From the NCBI RefSeq assembly GCF_011009015.1, contig NZ_CP048878.1, positions 2,820,354 to 2,884,353 on the forward strand: DNA of 64,000 nucleotides, given 5' to 3'. The translations under genes were made by a program, and so were the position numbers. The DNA comes from Spartinivicinus ruber (GTDB lineage Bacteria > Pseudomonadota > Gammaproteobacteria > Pseudomonadales > Zooshikellaceae). How positions within the stretch are numbered: position 1 is the stretch's first letter; the number at the start of each line of letters is the position of its first letter. The notes under the pieces are model-generated. The model did not search any database, had not been told where the DNA came from, and saw only the letters and a program-made list of their open reading frames with translations. Below are positions 1 through 7,898 of the stretch, piece after piece.

Positions 1-145
1 TCTGGCCTCAGGTTCAACACAAGAGCCGTTTATCTTTTTCTTAGCGGTAGCGGTTATCTTCTTAATATTCACTTCCATATCGGTCGCGTTATTACAGTGG
101 GCTGAAAACCATTATGGTGCTTGCGTGAAACGGGGGAGCCACTAA
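1..145 (+). CDS. Amino-acid ABC transporter permease, HisQ/ArtQ type (3' end only)
   Basis: Only the last 47 codons are in the window, read in frame from base 2. They give a hydrophobic segment (PFIFFLAVAVIFLIFTSIS) and a short polar tail ending in KRGSH, the typical last membrane helix of a HisM-family permease. The stop TAA at 143-145 overlaps the ATG of the next permease by one base, the usual arrangement of paired polar amino-acid permeases that form a heterodimer in the inner membrane. The binding protein and ATPase would lie to the left, outside the window. The family call comes mainly from the neighbour. Confidence 0.7.
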   Translation, partial: LASGSTQEPFIFFLAVAVIFLIFTSISVALLQWAENHYGACVKRGSH

Positions 146-834
146 TGGATTTTGATATCATTAAAGATAATTATCCGCAGCTATTGGAAGGGTTGCTCAT
201 TACAATTGAGCTGGTGTCGTTGTCGTTATTAATTGGTTTTATTTTAGCTGTGCCAATGGCGATGATGCGCAATGGTAAAGCACTTATACCACGCTGGTTT
301 GCTTGGGGCTTTATTTATTTCTTTCGTGGTACGCCATTATTAGTGCAGTTGTACTTAATATATTATGGACTGGGTCAAGCCGAATGGATAAGAGATACAT
401 TTCTATGGAGTTTCTTCAAAGAAGCTTACCTGTGTGCCTTGTTGGCTTTTACGCTAAATACAGCAGCTTATACGGCTGAAATTTTACGTGGTGCGATTAA
501 TACCACTGATCGTGGAGAAATAGAAGCTGCGAAAGCCTATGGGATGACACCCTGGCAAACCTTTTACCGAATTGTATTTCCTAGTGCTTTTCGTCGAGCA
601 TTACCGGCGTATGGTAATGAGGTAATCTTTATGCTCCATGGCAGTGCCATTGCCAGTGCAGTGACTATTGTAGACTTAACCGGTGCAGCAAAATTAATTT
701 ATTCTACCTACTACAGCCCATTCGAAGCGTTCATTGCTGCGGGTGTACTGTATATGATAGTGACATTTGCCATTGTGGGTGGCTTTAAAATATTGGAAAG
801 ACGTTGGCATGCTCACTTAAGGCCAAGAACGTAA
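145..834 (+). CDS. Polar amino-acid ABC transporter permease, HisM/ArtM type
   Basis: 229 residues, an inner-membrane permease subunit of a histidine/arginine/lysine/octopine-type importer. The N-terminus (MDFDIIKDNYPQLLEGLLITIEL) and the EAA loop around residues 130-160 (GEIEAAKAYGMTPWQTFYRI) are characteristic of the His/Glu/Gln/Arg permease family. ATG at 145 is chosen over an upstream in-frame TTG at 121 because it overlaps the previous stop and has a GGGGGAG ribosome site 6-12 bases ahead. It is the last gene of its operon, since a perfect terminator follows. Substrate cannot be fixed from the permease alone; a basic amino acid is the likeliest. Confidence 0.9.
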   Translation: MDFDIIKDNYPQLLEGLLITIELVSLSLLIGFILAVPMAMMRNGKALIPRWFAWGFIYFFRGTPLLVQLYLIYYGLGQAEWIRDTFLWSFFKEAYLCALLAFTLNTAAYTAEILRGAINTTDRGEIEAAKAYGMTPWQTFYRIVFPSAFRRALPAYGNEVIFMLHGSAIASAVTIVDLTGAAKLIYSTYYSPFEAFIAAGVLYMIVTFAIVGGFKILERRWHAHLRPRT

Positions 835-860
835 ATCACTCACTAAGTGTATAAATAGTT

Positions 861-900
861 AAAAAAGCCGTTACTTCTTTTATTTAGTAACGGCTTTTTT
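861..900. terminator. Strong bidirectional intrinsic terminator
   Basis: A perfect 15-bp inverted repeat (AAAAAAGCCGTTACT / AGTAACGGCTTTTTT) with a 10-base loop. The A run on one side and T run on the other make it work for both strands. It separates the plus-strand ABC operon from the convergent DUF411 gene. Confidence 0.95.
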
Positions 901-947
901 AGTTGATTAGAAAAAATAGTTTACGATGAATAACCTGCCATCATAAA

Positions 948-1436
948 TCAGTGTTGCTGTTTGGCTGAATTGATTTGAGCATAGGTTTTAGTACTCCCAT
1001 CTTTTAATAACATCACTACCTGATAAGGCATAAAGTTATTTTTAACCTCCATTCCTGGGCTGCCTACAGGCATTCCGGCAACACTAAGCCCAACGGCATT
1101 TTTAGGTTGCTCCTGTAAAAAGCGCTTGATGACTTTAGCGGGAATATGTCCTTCAAACACATAGCCTTGTTGGGAAACGGCTGTGTGACAAGAGCGGTGG
1201 TTGGGTGCGATAGCAAATTGGGTTTTAATCTCTGCTAAGGAATTAGTATTAATAACCTGAGTGGTAAATCCCGCTTGTTCGATATGATCCACCCACTTGG
1301 CACAGCAACCACATTGTGGGCTTTTATAAACCTGCAACAAGGTATTCAAGGTGGGTTTGTCTTGAGCAAAAGTGATTATGCTAAACAGCGACAAGCAAAA
1401 GATGACAGAGTGACGAAGAAAATAAATAATATTCAT
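948..1436 (-). CDS. DUF411 family periplasmic metal-associated protein
   Basis: 162 residues with an N-terminal signal sequence (about residues 1-24, ending TFAQ). The mature part begins LLQVYKSPQCGCCAKWVDHIEQAGF, the DUF411 hallmark: a thioredoxin-like strand followed by CGCC. Later come a Cys/His pair (NHRSCHTA) and the family's GHIP and GMPVGSPGMEV motifs. DUF411 proteins are commonly found with copper-resistance genes and are thought to bind Cu in the periplasm; that role is by family, not shown here. It lies downstream of another Cys/His-rich gene on the same strand, near DUF1326/DUF2182 and a bufferin operon. Confidence 0.88.
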   Translation of the reverse strand: MNIIYFLRHSVIFCLSLFSIITFAQDKPTLNTLLQVYKSPQCGCCAKWVDHIEQAGFTTQVINTNSLAEIKTQFAIAPNHRSCHTAVSQQGYVFEGHIPAKVIKRFLQEQPKNAVGLSVAGMPVGSPGMEVKNNFMPYQVVMLLKDGSTKTYAQINSAKQQH

Positions 1437-1628
1437 TACAAAAAAACCTTAACAATAATTGCGTGAAAACACGGTTTCCCTTCCCTGTAGAGGCTGTCTC
1501 AGAAGGGGGTAAAATAAGTTTAGTATTCGATATTGAATAGCCTGTTACTCTATATCCGCTAACTTAAGTGTCAGCATGCAGTAAAAAATAGTAGCTAAGC
1601 TCCAAGATTGAACACGGTTAGAGCTGGG

Positions 1629-2006
1629 TTAGCAGTATATAGGTGGGCGCAATAGTCGTTTTGGAAAAGCTGTAGTGAATTGAATAGTGAGTGTTGGATA
1701 GTAGGGTATTGATTCAGGTTGCTTAAACAAAGGAGGTTGATTAATTAGCCCTGTTATACTGGAGGCAACACAGGAACAGCAATCTAAACAATGGTTATCT
1801 ATCGAGCTGGATCTTTTAGAGTGACTAGTGATTGGTTTTGATTGTGGCTCACATGTTTGACAACTGGCATGTGAACTAGAAAAGCCCAATAGCACTTGCC
1901 CCTGGTTGCAGTGACTTGCCTGTACAATAGACACCGCCATTAGCTGCCACACTACTGTTAGCAGTAACGTCGTTATCCATCGTTTAGTCTGCAACGCTTG
2001 CAACAT
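1629..2006 (-). CDS. Small Cys/His-rich exported protein, DUF2946-like
   Basis: 125 residues from the ATG at 2006; an in-frame TTG lies 9 bases upstream. A hydrophobic N-terminal segment (WITTLLLTVVWQLMAVSIVQA) looks like a signal peptide or anchor. The mature part has scattered Cys/His (HCNQG, SCQTCEP) and a dense HCLDCCSC cluster near mid-protein, then ends RPPIYC. The cluster and the RPP tail resemble small DUF2946-type proteins found beside copper genes, but I cannot confirm the family. The DUF411 gene follows about 190 bases downstream on the same strand, so they may be co-transcribed. A metal-binding role is inferred only from composition and neighbours. Confidence 0.6.
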   Translation of the reverse strand: MLQALQTKRWITTLLLTVVWQLMAVSIVQASHCNQGQVLLGFSSSHASCQTCEPQSKPITSHSKRSSSIDNHCLDCCSCVASSITGLINQPPLFKQPESIPYYPTLTIQFTTAFPKRLLRPPIYC

Positions 2007-2207
2007 TGTTACCAACCAGTTCTCTTACCAATCAATTTAAACCATTACTTTTATTAGCTTAACATAATCTTTATTTGTACAGTAGTATTGTGTATACAGA
2101 TAATAGCTGTATAAGATGGTGATCTCTGATAGGTTCTAAACAAGTGTCAAATTGAGGGCACCTCTAAAAAAATAGAACGTTGATACTCATTAATTAAGGA
2201 AGATACG

Positions 2208-2807
2208 ATGGGCTACAAACTGGAAGGTAAGCTACTCGAAGTTTGCGATTGTAATATTTTATGCCCTTGTTGGGTAGGGGAAGATCCTGATGGTGAAACC
2301 TGTAATACCATTATTGCCTGGCATATGGATAAAGGCGACATCAATGGTATTGATGTAACAGGACTAACCATAGCCGTTACTGCTCATATCCCTGGCAATA
2401 TAATGGAAGGCAATTGGCGAGTAGTAATGTATGTGGATGAAAAAGCCACAAAAGAGCAGGAGAAAGCCTTACTTCAAGTGTATAAAGGTGAGTTGGGTGG
2501 TCCTGTTGCTGATTTAGTGCAATTAATTGGTGAAGTAGTGGCCGTTGAGCGCGCTAATATAGATTTTACGGTACATGACGGCAAAGGAACGATTCGTATC
2601 GGCAGTGATATCAGTGCGGACTTGCAACCCTTTGAAGGTCCAACAGGTAAGTCCACTTTATCAGACACTGTGTTTTCCACTGTTCCGGGTGCCCCAGCTT
2701 ATGTTGGCAAAGCCTCTGATTATAAAATGAAACAACCCCTGCTTGGCCTGGATATTGATATGCAAGGTCATAATGCGATTCAAGGCCAGTTTTTATTTGA
2801 AGCTTAA
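2208..2807 (+). CDS. DUF1326 domain protein
   Basis: 199 residues, no signal peptide. The start MGYKLEGKLLEVCDCNILCPCWVGEDP is the DUF1326 signature, with an early CDCxxxCPC cysteine cluster (C14, C16, C20, C22), followed by GxC and GN-WR-V blocks. ATG 2208 has a good AAGGAAG ribosome site. DUF1326 genes are usually next to a DUF2182 membrane protein, as here. The biochemical function is unknown; the cysteine cluster suggests metal or redox chemistry in the cytoplasm. Divergent from the Cys-rich gene at 2006, with a 200-base AT-rich spacer that probably carries both promoters. Confidence 0.9.
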   Translation: MGYKLEGKLLEVCDCNILCPCWVGEDPDGETCNTIIAWHMDKGDINGIDVTGLTIAVTAHIPGNIMEGNWRVVMYVDEKATKEQEKALLQVYKGELGGPVADLVQLIGEVVAVERANIDFTVHDGKGTIRIGSDISADLQPFEGPTGKSTLSDTVFSTVPGAPAYVGKASDYKMKQPLLGLDIDMQGHNAIQGQFLFEA

Positions 2808-2813
2808 TTTTAT

Positions 2814-2879
2814 TTATTCATCACTTTGCTATTTCCTTTGCTGTGTGTAGTACTTTTATGCAGGCAATGTGATGAATAA
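2814..2879. repeat. Long-armed inverted repeat between DUF1326 and DUF2182 genes
   Basis: Perfect 11-bp arms TTATTCATCAC (2814-2824) and GTGATGAATAA (2869-2879), with further imperfect pairing inward (TTTGC / GCAAT). The loop is long (about 40 bases), and only a weak T run (ATTTTTGATTTG) follows. It could be an attenuator or processing hairpin separating expression of the two genes. Confidence 0.5.
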
Positions 2880-2937
2880 CTTGTCGATATTTTTGATTTG
2901 TCAGCCAATGTCATAATTATTTTAAAAATATTATCAA

Positions 2938-3708
2938 ATGAAAGCCATTAAATTTCAGCAGTCATTATTTGTACCGACAACGGTTGTATTAGTTATTGTT
3001 GCCTGGTTGGTGCTTTTTTGGTGGGAGCAGTCACCTTATAGTCATTATATATTACATGGCCCAACAGCTAGCCATGGGATGCATCATCATGGGCCAGTAT
3101 CACCTGCCGTTGCTATGTACTTACTGGGTTGGATGTTAATGTGTATTGCCATGATGTTGCCGACTACTTTGCCTTTAATTCGGTTATTTCATCGAATTGC
3201 CGCTGCTCGAACGGATCGCTGGTTATTGGTGAGTTTATTAATATTCGGTTATTTACTCGTATGGCTATTGTTTGGGGTTGTCGTACATCTGGCCCAGTGG
3301 GCAATTACGCAGTATTTATTTGGGCATAGTGGTATGAGAGAAAATGCCTGGTTGTTTAGTGCAGGGTTACTAATAACTGCCGGTGCTTTTCAATTTAGCC
3401 AATTGAAATATAAATGCTTAGACAAGTGTCGTACACCATTGAGTTTTGTAATGAGCTATTGGCGGGGTAGTCATTATTATCGTCAGGCTTGGTTATTAGG
3501 CTTACACCATGGCTTGTATTGCGTGGGATGTTGTTGGGCATTAATGTTACTGATGTTTGCTGTCGGTACTGGCAGTGTTGCTTGGATGCTGTTGCTAGGC
3601 GCTATCATGGCGATTGAGAAAAATGTCAGCTGGGGTAAGCTCATTGCTAAACCTGTCGGAACTATTTTATTGCTATGGGGCAGTGGGTTAATCATACAAA
3701 ATATTTAA
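2938..3708 (+). CDS. DUF2182 integral membrane protein
   Basis: 256 residues, about seven hydrophobic segments. After the first helix is a His-rich periplasmic stretch (SHGMHHHGPVSPA, about residues 45-57), then the family motif GWMLMCIAMMLPTTLPLI. A Cys/His-rich central part (KYKCLDKCRTPL, LHHGLYCVGCCW) matches DUF2182, described in databases as a predicted metal-binding membrane protein. It follows the DUF1326 gene by 130 bases on the same strand. The pair probably acts together; the substrate is unknown. The histidine and cysteine clusters support metal handling, by inference. Confidence 0.88.
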   Translation: MKAIKFQQSLFVPTTVVLVIVAWLVLFWWEQSPYSHYILHGPTASHGMHHHGPVSPAVAMYLLGWMLMCIAMMLPTTLPLIRLFHRIAAARTDRWLLVSLLIFGYLLVWLLFGVVVHLAQWAITQYLFGHSGMRENAWLFSAGLLITAGAFQFSQLKYKCLDKCRTPLSFVMSYWRGSHYYRQAWLLGLHHGLYCVGCCWALMLLMFAVGTGSVAWMLLLGAIMAIEKNVSWGKLIAKPVGTILLLWGSGLIIQNI

Positions 3709-3763
3709 AATAACCCTTTGCTGTGAGGTTTTACTGCCTTGTCTTTACATCTAAAAATGATTC

Positions 3764-5026
3764 ATGAAACTGGATGTTAACACTATGTTTGAACAACGGA
3801 TGGCTACCTCCAATATGATTGCTTCTAAATGGACAGCCATTGCTATTTTGGTGGCCTGTGAAGTTTTAGCATTAACCTTATGGTTTTCAGCCACAGCGGT
3901 CGTCCCGGTCTTGAGAGAAGAATATCAGCTGGCTAGCTGGCAGGCGTCACTGTTTAGTAGCAGTGTGGCGATAGGCTTTGTCATGGGGACTGTGGCCAGT
4001 GCCTTGTTGGGGTTGGCTGACCGTGTAGATCCCAGACAGTTTTTTTCGATAGCGGCTTTTGTTGCGGCGGGTGTTAATGGAGCAATTTTATTGCTGGAAC
4101 CTACCTCCTGGCTGGTAATTATCTGTCGTCTAGCCACGGGTGTTTGTATGGCTGGGTTATATCCTGTAGGCATGAAAATAGCGGCAAGCTGGGCAGAAAA
4201 AGATACTGGGCTGTTAATTGGTCTGTTAGTGGGCGCTTTAACGTTAGGCTCTGCTTGCCCTCATTTATTTAATGCACTAGGCGGTATCGATTGGCAGTTG
4301 ACAATTCAATTATCGTCTATTTGTGCCTTACTAGCAGGTGGTTTAATTCATTTGGTAGGACTTGGGCCCCAACATAGTATGGCCTCATCATTTAATTGGG
4401 CTTTGGTTCTACAGGCATGGAAAAATAAACCACTACGGCTAGCTAATTTAGGCTATTTTGGGCATATGTGGGAGCTGTATGCCATGTGGGCTTGGATAGG
4501 GGTATTTTTTCATGCTAGTTTTGCACAATCCGGATGGTTGGAAACTGAATCGACTTTTTACGCTAACCTTGCCACTTTCTTGGTGATAGCTGCAGGTGCT
4601 ATTGGTTGTTTGTGTGGAGGATTATTTGCCGATAAATTGGGCCGAACCACACTGACTATGTTAGCCATGGCAGTAAGTGGCAGTTGTGCCTTAGTGGTTG
4701 GTTTTTTATTTGGAGGTAACCCTTGGCTATTAACCATCATTTGTCTTATTTGGGGGATATCTATTGTTGCTGATTCGGCTCAATTTTCATCTTGTGTCGT
4801 AGAATTATCCCAGCCTACGTATAAAGGTACCATGTTAACTATTCAAACCTCTATTGGCTTTTTACTAACTTTGGTTACCATTCATTTAATTCCCATCTGG
4901 GTGCAACAGGTTGGTTGGCAGTATGCATTTGGGTTGTTAGCAATTGGACCATTTTTAGGCGTGGTAGCCATGTGGCGATTACGATTACATCCCGATTCAG
5001 TAAAATTAGCTCATGGTAAACGCTAA
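3764..5026 (+). CDS. MFS transporter, CynX/NimT-like
   Basis: 420 residues with about 12 hydrophobic segments. It has the MFS-type loop after helix 2 (GLADRVDPRQ) and the second-half equivalent (GGLFADKLGRTTL). The N-terminal extension of about 25 polar residues may be an artefact, since in-frame ATGs also lie at codons 8 and 13. Substrate is not predictable. It follows DUF2182 by only 55 bases and may be part of the same transcript, making export of a metal chelate or small anion possible. Its 3' end overlaps the convergent bufC gene by 21 bases, so the two operons share a termination zone. Confidence 0.8.
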   Translation: MKLDVNTMFEQRMATSNMIASKWTAIAILVACEVLALTLWFSATAVVPVLREEYQLASWQASLFSSSVAIGFVMGTVASALLGLADRVDPRQFFSIAAFVAAGVNGAILLLEPTSWLVIICRLATGVCMAGLYPVGMKIAASWAEKDTGLLIGLLVGALTLGSACPHLFNALGGIDWQLTIQLSSICALLAGGLIHLVGLGPQHSMASSFNWALVLQAWKNKPLRLANLGYFGHMWELYAMWAWIGVFFHASFAQSGWLETESTFYANLATFLVIAAGAIGCLCGGLFADKLGRTTLTMLAMAVSGSCALVVGFLFGGNPWLLTIICLIWGISIVADSAQFSSCVVELSQPTYKGTMLTIQTSIGFLLTLVTIHLIPIWVQQVGWQYAFGLLAIGPFLGVVAMWRLRLHPDSVKLAHGKR

Positions 5027-5785
5027 TAAACCTCTTTCAATCCAACTCAATAAATAATTTACGATCAACTGGCTGGTATTTTCAGTGGAGTGGTTGGTTA
5101 ATAAAGTTTCGCACATAACCGCTAGGGGATTACCTTTTAAAGCGAGGCAGATCAATTGATACTCTTCACTGGTTAGGGACTGGAATTCCGTTAACCGCTC
5201 GTTATTACGCCAAATAATCCAGTATGCTTGGCCTTCGGCTGTAGTAGGAGGTGTTTTACTAACTTTGAGGGCCTGCCATACTTCAACTGTATTCCAGTTA
5301 GTGGTGAATAATTGCATACTGGGATGGAATTTCAAGTGTAAACTGGGCCACTGATCAACAGGTAGCCTAGTTAATTGGTCCTGGGTCATGCGTGTAGCGT
5401 CGGCTGCATCAAATGCCGTTAGCAACAGTCGCTCAAATGCGGCTAGCTCGCTGATAATAGGGTAGTTATTAAAAGGCGAGGTTATTGCTAAATAGCGGGG
5501 GAGTGAGTCTGCAAACTGGCGAAGTGACGTATATTTAGAAACATGGGTGTTAAGGTAACCATCCACCATTTCATCGAATAAGTTATCACCTAAATAGATA
5601 CCTAATATTTCATGGTCAGTTTCAATGGTTTTTTTTAGTCGTACTCGGTAAGCATTGCGGTAAATATTCAGGCGAGTATCGATAGCAATATTACCCTGAC
5701 TCACGATGTGATCGCTAATACAGGTATTGCCTTTTAATAAGTAATCCAGTAATTGCTGTTGGCGAACAGCTAGTAGTGTATCCAT
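5006..5785 (-). CDS. bufC: BufC/HvfC-type RiPP maturation partner (DUF2063)
   Basis: 259 residues. The N-terminal half is the DUF2063 domain (QQQLLDYLLKG, then RLNIYRNAYRVRLKKTIETDHEIL, the family's YRNAY and L-x-x-x-Y-P-x-L region). DUF2063 proteins partner with DUF692 oxidases and are thought to help present the precursor peptide. I start it at ATG 5785, 7 bases after the bufB stop. A GTG at 5836 would overlap bufB and add 17 residues with no family match. Last gene of the minus-strand operon bufA2-bufB-bufC; no DoxX-like bufD is present. Confidence 0.85.
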   Translation of the reverse strand: MDTLLAVRQQQLLDYLLKGNTCISDHIVSQGNIAIDTRLNIYRNAYRVRLKKTIETDHEILGIYLGDNLFDEMVDGYLNTHVSKYTSLRQFADSLPRYLAITSPFNNYPIISELAAFERLLLTAFDAADATRMTQDQLTRLPVDQWPSLHLKFHPSMQLFTTNWNTVEVWQALKVSKTPPTTAEGQAYWIIWRNNERLTEFQSLTSEEYQLICLALKGNPLAVMCETLLTNHSTENTSQLIVNYLLSWIERGLLAFTMS

Positions 5786-5792
5786 GACCGAT

Positions 5793-6665
5793 TTAATTAA
5801 TAAGTGCAACAGGCTCGAAAGGAGCTTTTTGTTCACTGTTTGCTAAGTCCAAGACATCATCAGCAATTTTCTTGGCAACAGTCAACTCTGCTAACAACTC
5901 AGCTAATGGGGGGATGTGATCATCACGCTCAATCATAGTACTTACAGCACCAAAACGGTGTAAGGCTTTTTGATAAAGCGACCAAACTGGATCACAAATG
6001 TCGTGATCATGAGTGTCGATTACATAATCGCCATAATCTGTATGACCCGCTAAATGAAACTGTCGTACACGTTGTGGATCAATATGATATAAATAATCGT
6101 TGGCGGAAAAACCATGATTACGGGCACTCACATAGATATTATTAATATCCAACAGCATGTAACAGTCAGCTCTAGCTACCACTTCTTGATAAAATTCCCA
6201 TTCTGACATTTCGGAGTCTTGATAGGAAAGGTAACTCGATACATTTTCAAGCAGAATTTGTCTGCCTAAAAAATCCTGCACTTGCTGTATTCTTGTCACT
6301 ACATGATCAATAGCTTCCTGAGTATAGGGCAGGGGCAGCAGATCATGGCTATTGATGTGGTTAACCCCTGTCCAACATAAATGATCAGATACCCACACTG
6401 GCTCTACTTCGTTAATAAGCACTTTTAACTTTTTTAAGTAATTAAAATCTAGCGGGTCGGTTGAGCCAATAGATAAAGAAACACCATGCATGACCATGGG
6501 GTATTGCTCACGAATCTTATGTAAGTAATACTTGGGCTTACCCCCTGCCACCATAAAGTTTTCAGAGATAATTTCAAACCAGTCAACCTGGGGCTGAAAA
6601 TCGATAATGTCTTGAAAGTGGTTGGTTCTCAACCCTAAACCAAAACCAAGAAAGTGTTGATTCAT
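5793..6665 (-). CDS. bufB: BufB/MbnB-type multinuclear non-heme iron oxidase (DUF692)
   Basis: 290 residues, a TIM-barrel DUF692 (MNIO) enzyme that modifies cysteines of RiPP precursors, as MbnB does for methanobactin and BufB for bufferins. The expected metal-ligand motifs are in order: HGVSLSIGS, SDHLCW, LENVSSYL, LDINNIYVSARNHG, FHLAGH, and DTHDHDICDPVW, giving the His/Asp/Glu/Asn set for the iron cluster. It sits between the precursor and bufC. Proposed reaction: oxidative conversion of selected Cys in the exported BufA to 5-thiooxazoles before secretion. The chemistry is taken from the family; product and modified residues here are unknown. Confidence 0.92.
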   Translation of the reverse strand: MNQHFLGFGLGLRTNHFQDIIDFQPQVDWFEIISENFMVAGGKPKYYLHKIREQYPMVMHGVSLSIGSTDPLDFNYLKKLKVLINEVEPVWVSDHLCWTGVNHINSHDLLPLPYTQEAIDHVVTRIQQVQDFLGRQILLENVSSYLSYQDSEMSEWEFYQEVVARADCYMLLDINNIYVSARNHGFSANDYLYHIDPQRVRQFHLAGHTDYGDYVIDTHDHDICDPVWSLYQKALHRFGAVSTMIERDDHIPPLAELLAELTVAKKIADDVLDLANSEQKAPFEPVALIN

Positions 6666-6704
6666 ATTTTGTAATTATTGTTTGCTGGTGTTGTATTTGT
6701 TGTA

Positions 6705-6752
6705 AACTGCACCTTCAGTATTCTAGCTGCCTGGAGTACTGAAGGTGTAGTT
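6705..6752 (-). promoter_or_regulatory. Hairpin between bufA2 and bufB (attenuator or RNA-stabilising stem)
   Basis: Arms AACTGCACCTTCAGTA (6705-6720) and TACTGAAGGTGTAGTT (6737-6752) pair over 16 bp with one G-U, around a 16-base loop. On the minus-strand transcript it begins 8 bases after the bufA2 stop. Only three U follow, so termination would be partial. Such a stem would leave the precursor mRNA more abundant than the enzyme mRNAs, a common need in RiPP operons. Confidence 0.75.
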
Positions 6753-6759
6753 CAAAATA

Positions 6760-7227
6760 TTAACCCACATTACCACCAATATCTTCACAAGACTTTTGGG
6801 TAGTTGAAACGAAGCCCTGACCTTTGCAAGTCGCTTGACCAGCACATGCATTATCAGCAGTTTTACAGTCATTATGACCTTTACAGAGATTAACCCCATA
6901 GCATTTGACTAAATCGGCTTTGTTCACTTTACTACGCCAGCTGTCTTTCACTTTGCCACCGACATCATTGCAGGCTTTAGTTGGCATTGCTACAAACCCT
7001 TGGCCTTTGCAAGCAGCTTGACCATTACAGGCATTATTGGCGGTTTTACAGTCGTTGTGACCACCACAGATATTTACCCCATAACAGTGTGCAAGATCTG
7101 TTTTGCCCGTCGCTGGAGGAGCTGCTGAGTGAGATGAGGTCTTGCTGGGGCCAGCACAACCACTAATCAGGCTGGCCGCTGCCATCGCAATAGCTACCCC
7201 GGTTAAAGTGCGTTTTGTCTGCTTCAT
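6760..7227 (-). CDS. bufA2: BufA2-type bufferin precursor, tandem double domain with lipobox
   Basis: 155 residues. N-terminus [23 protein letters not shown] has a basic n-region, a hydrophobic h-region and L-I-S-G-C24, a lipobox. A Ser/Ala/Pro linker follows, then two bufferin domains (about 43-93 and 104-154). Each has six Cys at identical spacing (48, 54, 60, 67, 73, 86 and 109, 115, 121, 128, 134, 147; period exactly 61). Each contains CYGVN-x-C, GHNDCKTA-x-NAC and CKGQGFV. This Cys pattern is BufA2, a periplasmic copper-binding RiPP matured by BufB/BufC, which follow directly. Start ATG 7227 has a GGAAAGGAAACC ribosome region. The fused double core and possible lipid anchor are unusual. 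Confidence 0.9.
   Translation of the reverse strand: MKQTKRTLTGVAIAMAAASLISGCAGPSKTSSHSAAPPATGKTDLAHCYGVNICGGHNDCKTANNACNGQAACKGQGFVAMPTKACNDVGGKVKDSWRSKVNKADLVKCYGVNLCKGHNDCKTADNACAGQATCKGQGFVSTTQKSCEDIGGNVG
6766..7101 (-). repeat. Intragenic tandem duplication of the bufferin core (183-bp period)
   Basis: Two units (about 6949-7101 and 6766-6918) encode the two bufferin domains. They also match well at DNA level: TGCAAAGGTCAGGG versus TGCAAAGGCCAAGG, and CATAATGACTGTAAAAC versus CACAACGACTGTAAAAC. A relatively recent internal duplication is likely. [11 protein letters not shown] linker separates the units. Confidence 0.85.
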
Positions 7228-7648
7228 TGTTGGTTTCCTTTCCTTTTATTCTCTTATTTGCCAGTAGGTGAGTACATGAAGTACATCTGCTGATGTAGAG
7301 TACTTCATGGTGGCTGTCCCTGTTAAATAGAATATGCACTATAAGACAAGGATGGAATTTAGCATGCGTCAAATAAAAAATTATTAGAGTTGTCCTTAAG
7401 CTGTTGTTTACTTTTTGATGGCAGTTATTTGATAAAAAATACGCAATAACATAGCCATGATGTAATGAGCTAAAGTCTGGCTGGTTTTTATACGACGACA
7501 GTTGATTGTTGAATGAGAGGGGATGTTTAAATTGTGGTATGTTTCAGTAAAGAATAAAATGACTAAGATAATCTTTAATTTTTTAACCTAGTCACACTAT
7601 AATATAAAGTCTGTTACATTACTTTTAATAGATTGACTGAGAACCCTT
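7228..7648. other. AT-rich divergent intergenic region upstream of bufA2
   Basis: About 420 bases without a credible gene. It must hold the bufA2 promoter (minus strand) and that of the ZapB-like gene (plus strand; TATAATATAAAG at about 7599-7610 is a plausible -10 area). I see a TTGACG on the minus strand at 7372-7367, but no well-spaced -10 with it. No clear operator palindrome was recognised. Confidence 0.4.
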
Positions 7649-7873
7649 ATGTCTACAGATCATTTAGCTCGGCTTGAAGAGAAAATTCAACAGGTGGTTG
7701 ATACCGTTAGTTTGCAACGGATGGAAATTGAAGAGTTGCGAGAAGAAAAAGCCCGCTTAGAAGAAGAAAATAATATTTTGAAGGAAGAAATGGGTCAGTG
7801 GAGCCAACGGGTTGGTTCTATTTTGGGCAAGCTGGATGCGATGGCTGAAGAGGCTGAAACAGAGGAAGCTTAA
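7649..7873 (+). CDS. Small ZapB-like coiled-coil protein (TIGR02449 type)
   Basis: 74 residues, almost wholly a charged coiled coil with leucine/isoleucine heptads (LARLEEKIQQVVDTV, then EIEELREEKARLEEENNILKEE), ending in an acidic tail. This matches the small TIGR02449/ZapB-like family, which in pseudomonads lies beside zapA and is thought to act in Z-ring assembly in the cytoplasm. No zapA is next to it here, so the role rests on sequence character only. It converges on the chemoreceptor gene with a 25-base gap. Confidence 0.75.
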   Translation: MSTDHLARLEEKIQQVVDTVSLQRMEIEELREEKARLEEENNILKEEMGQWSQRVGSILGKLDAMAEEAETEEA

Positions 7874-7898
7874 TTTTCTCCTGTTTATACTGCAACTA

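Noticed and set aside
7344-7372. Sigma-70 promoter for bufA2 (TTGACG on the minus strand)
   Set aside because: No acceptable -10 hexamer at 16-18 bases from it.
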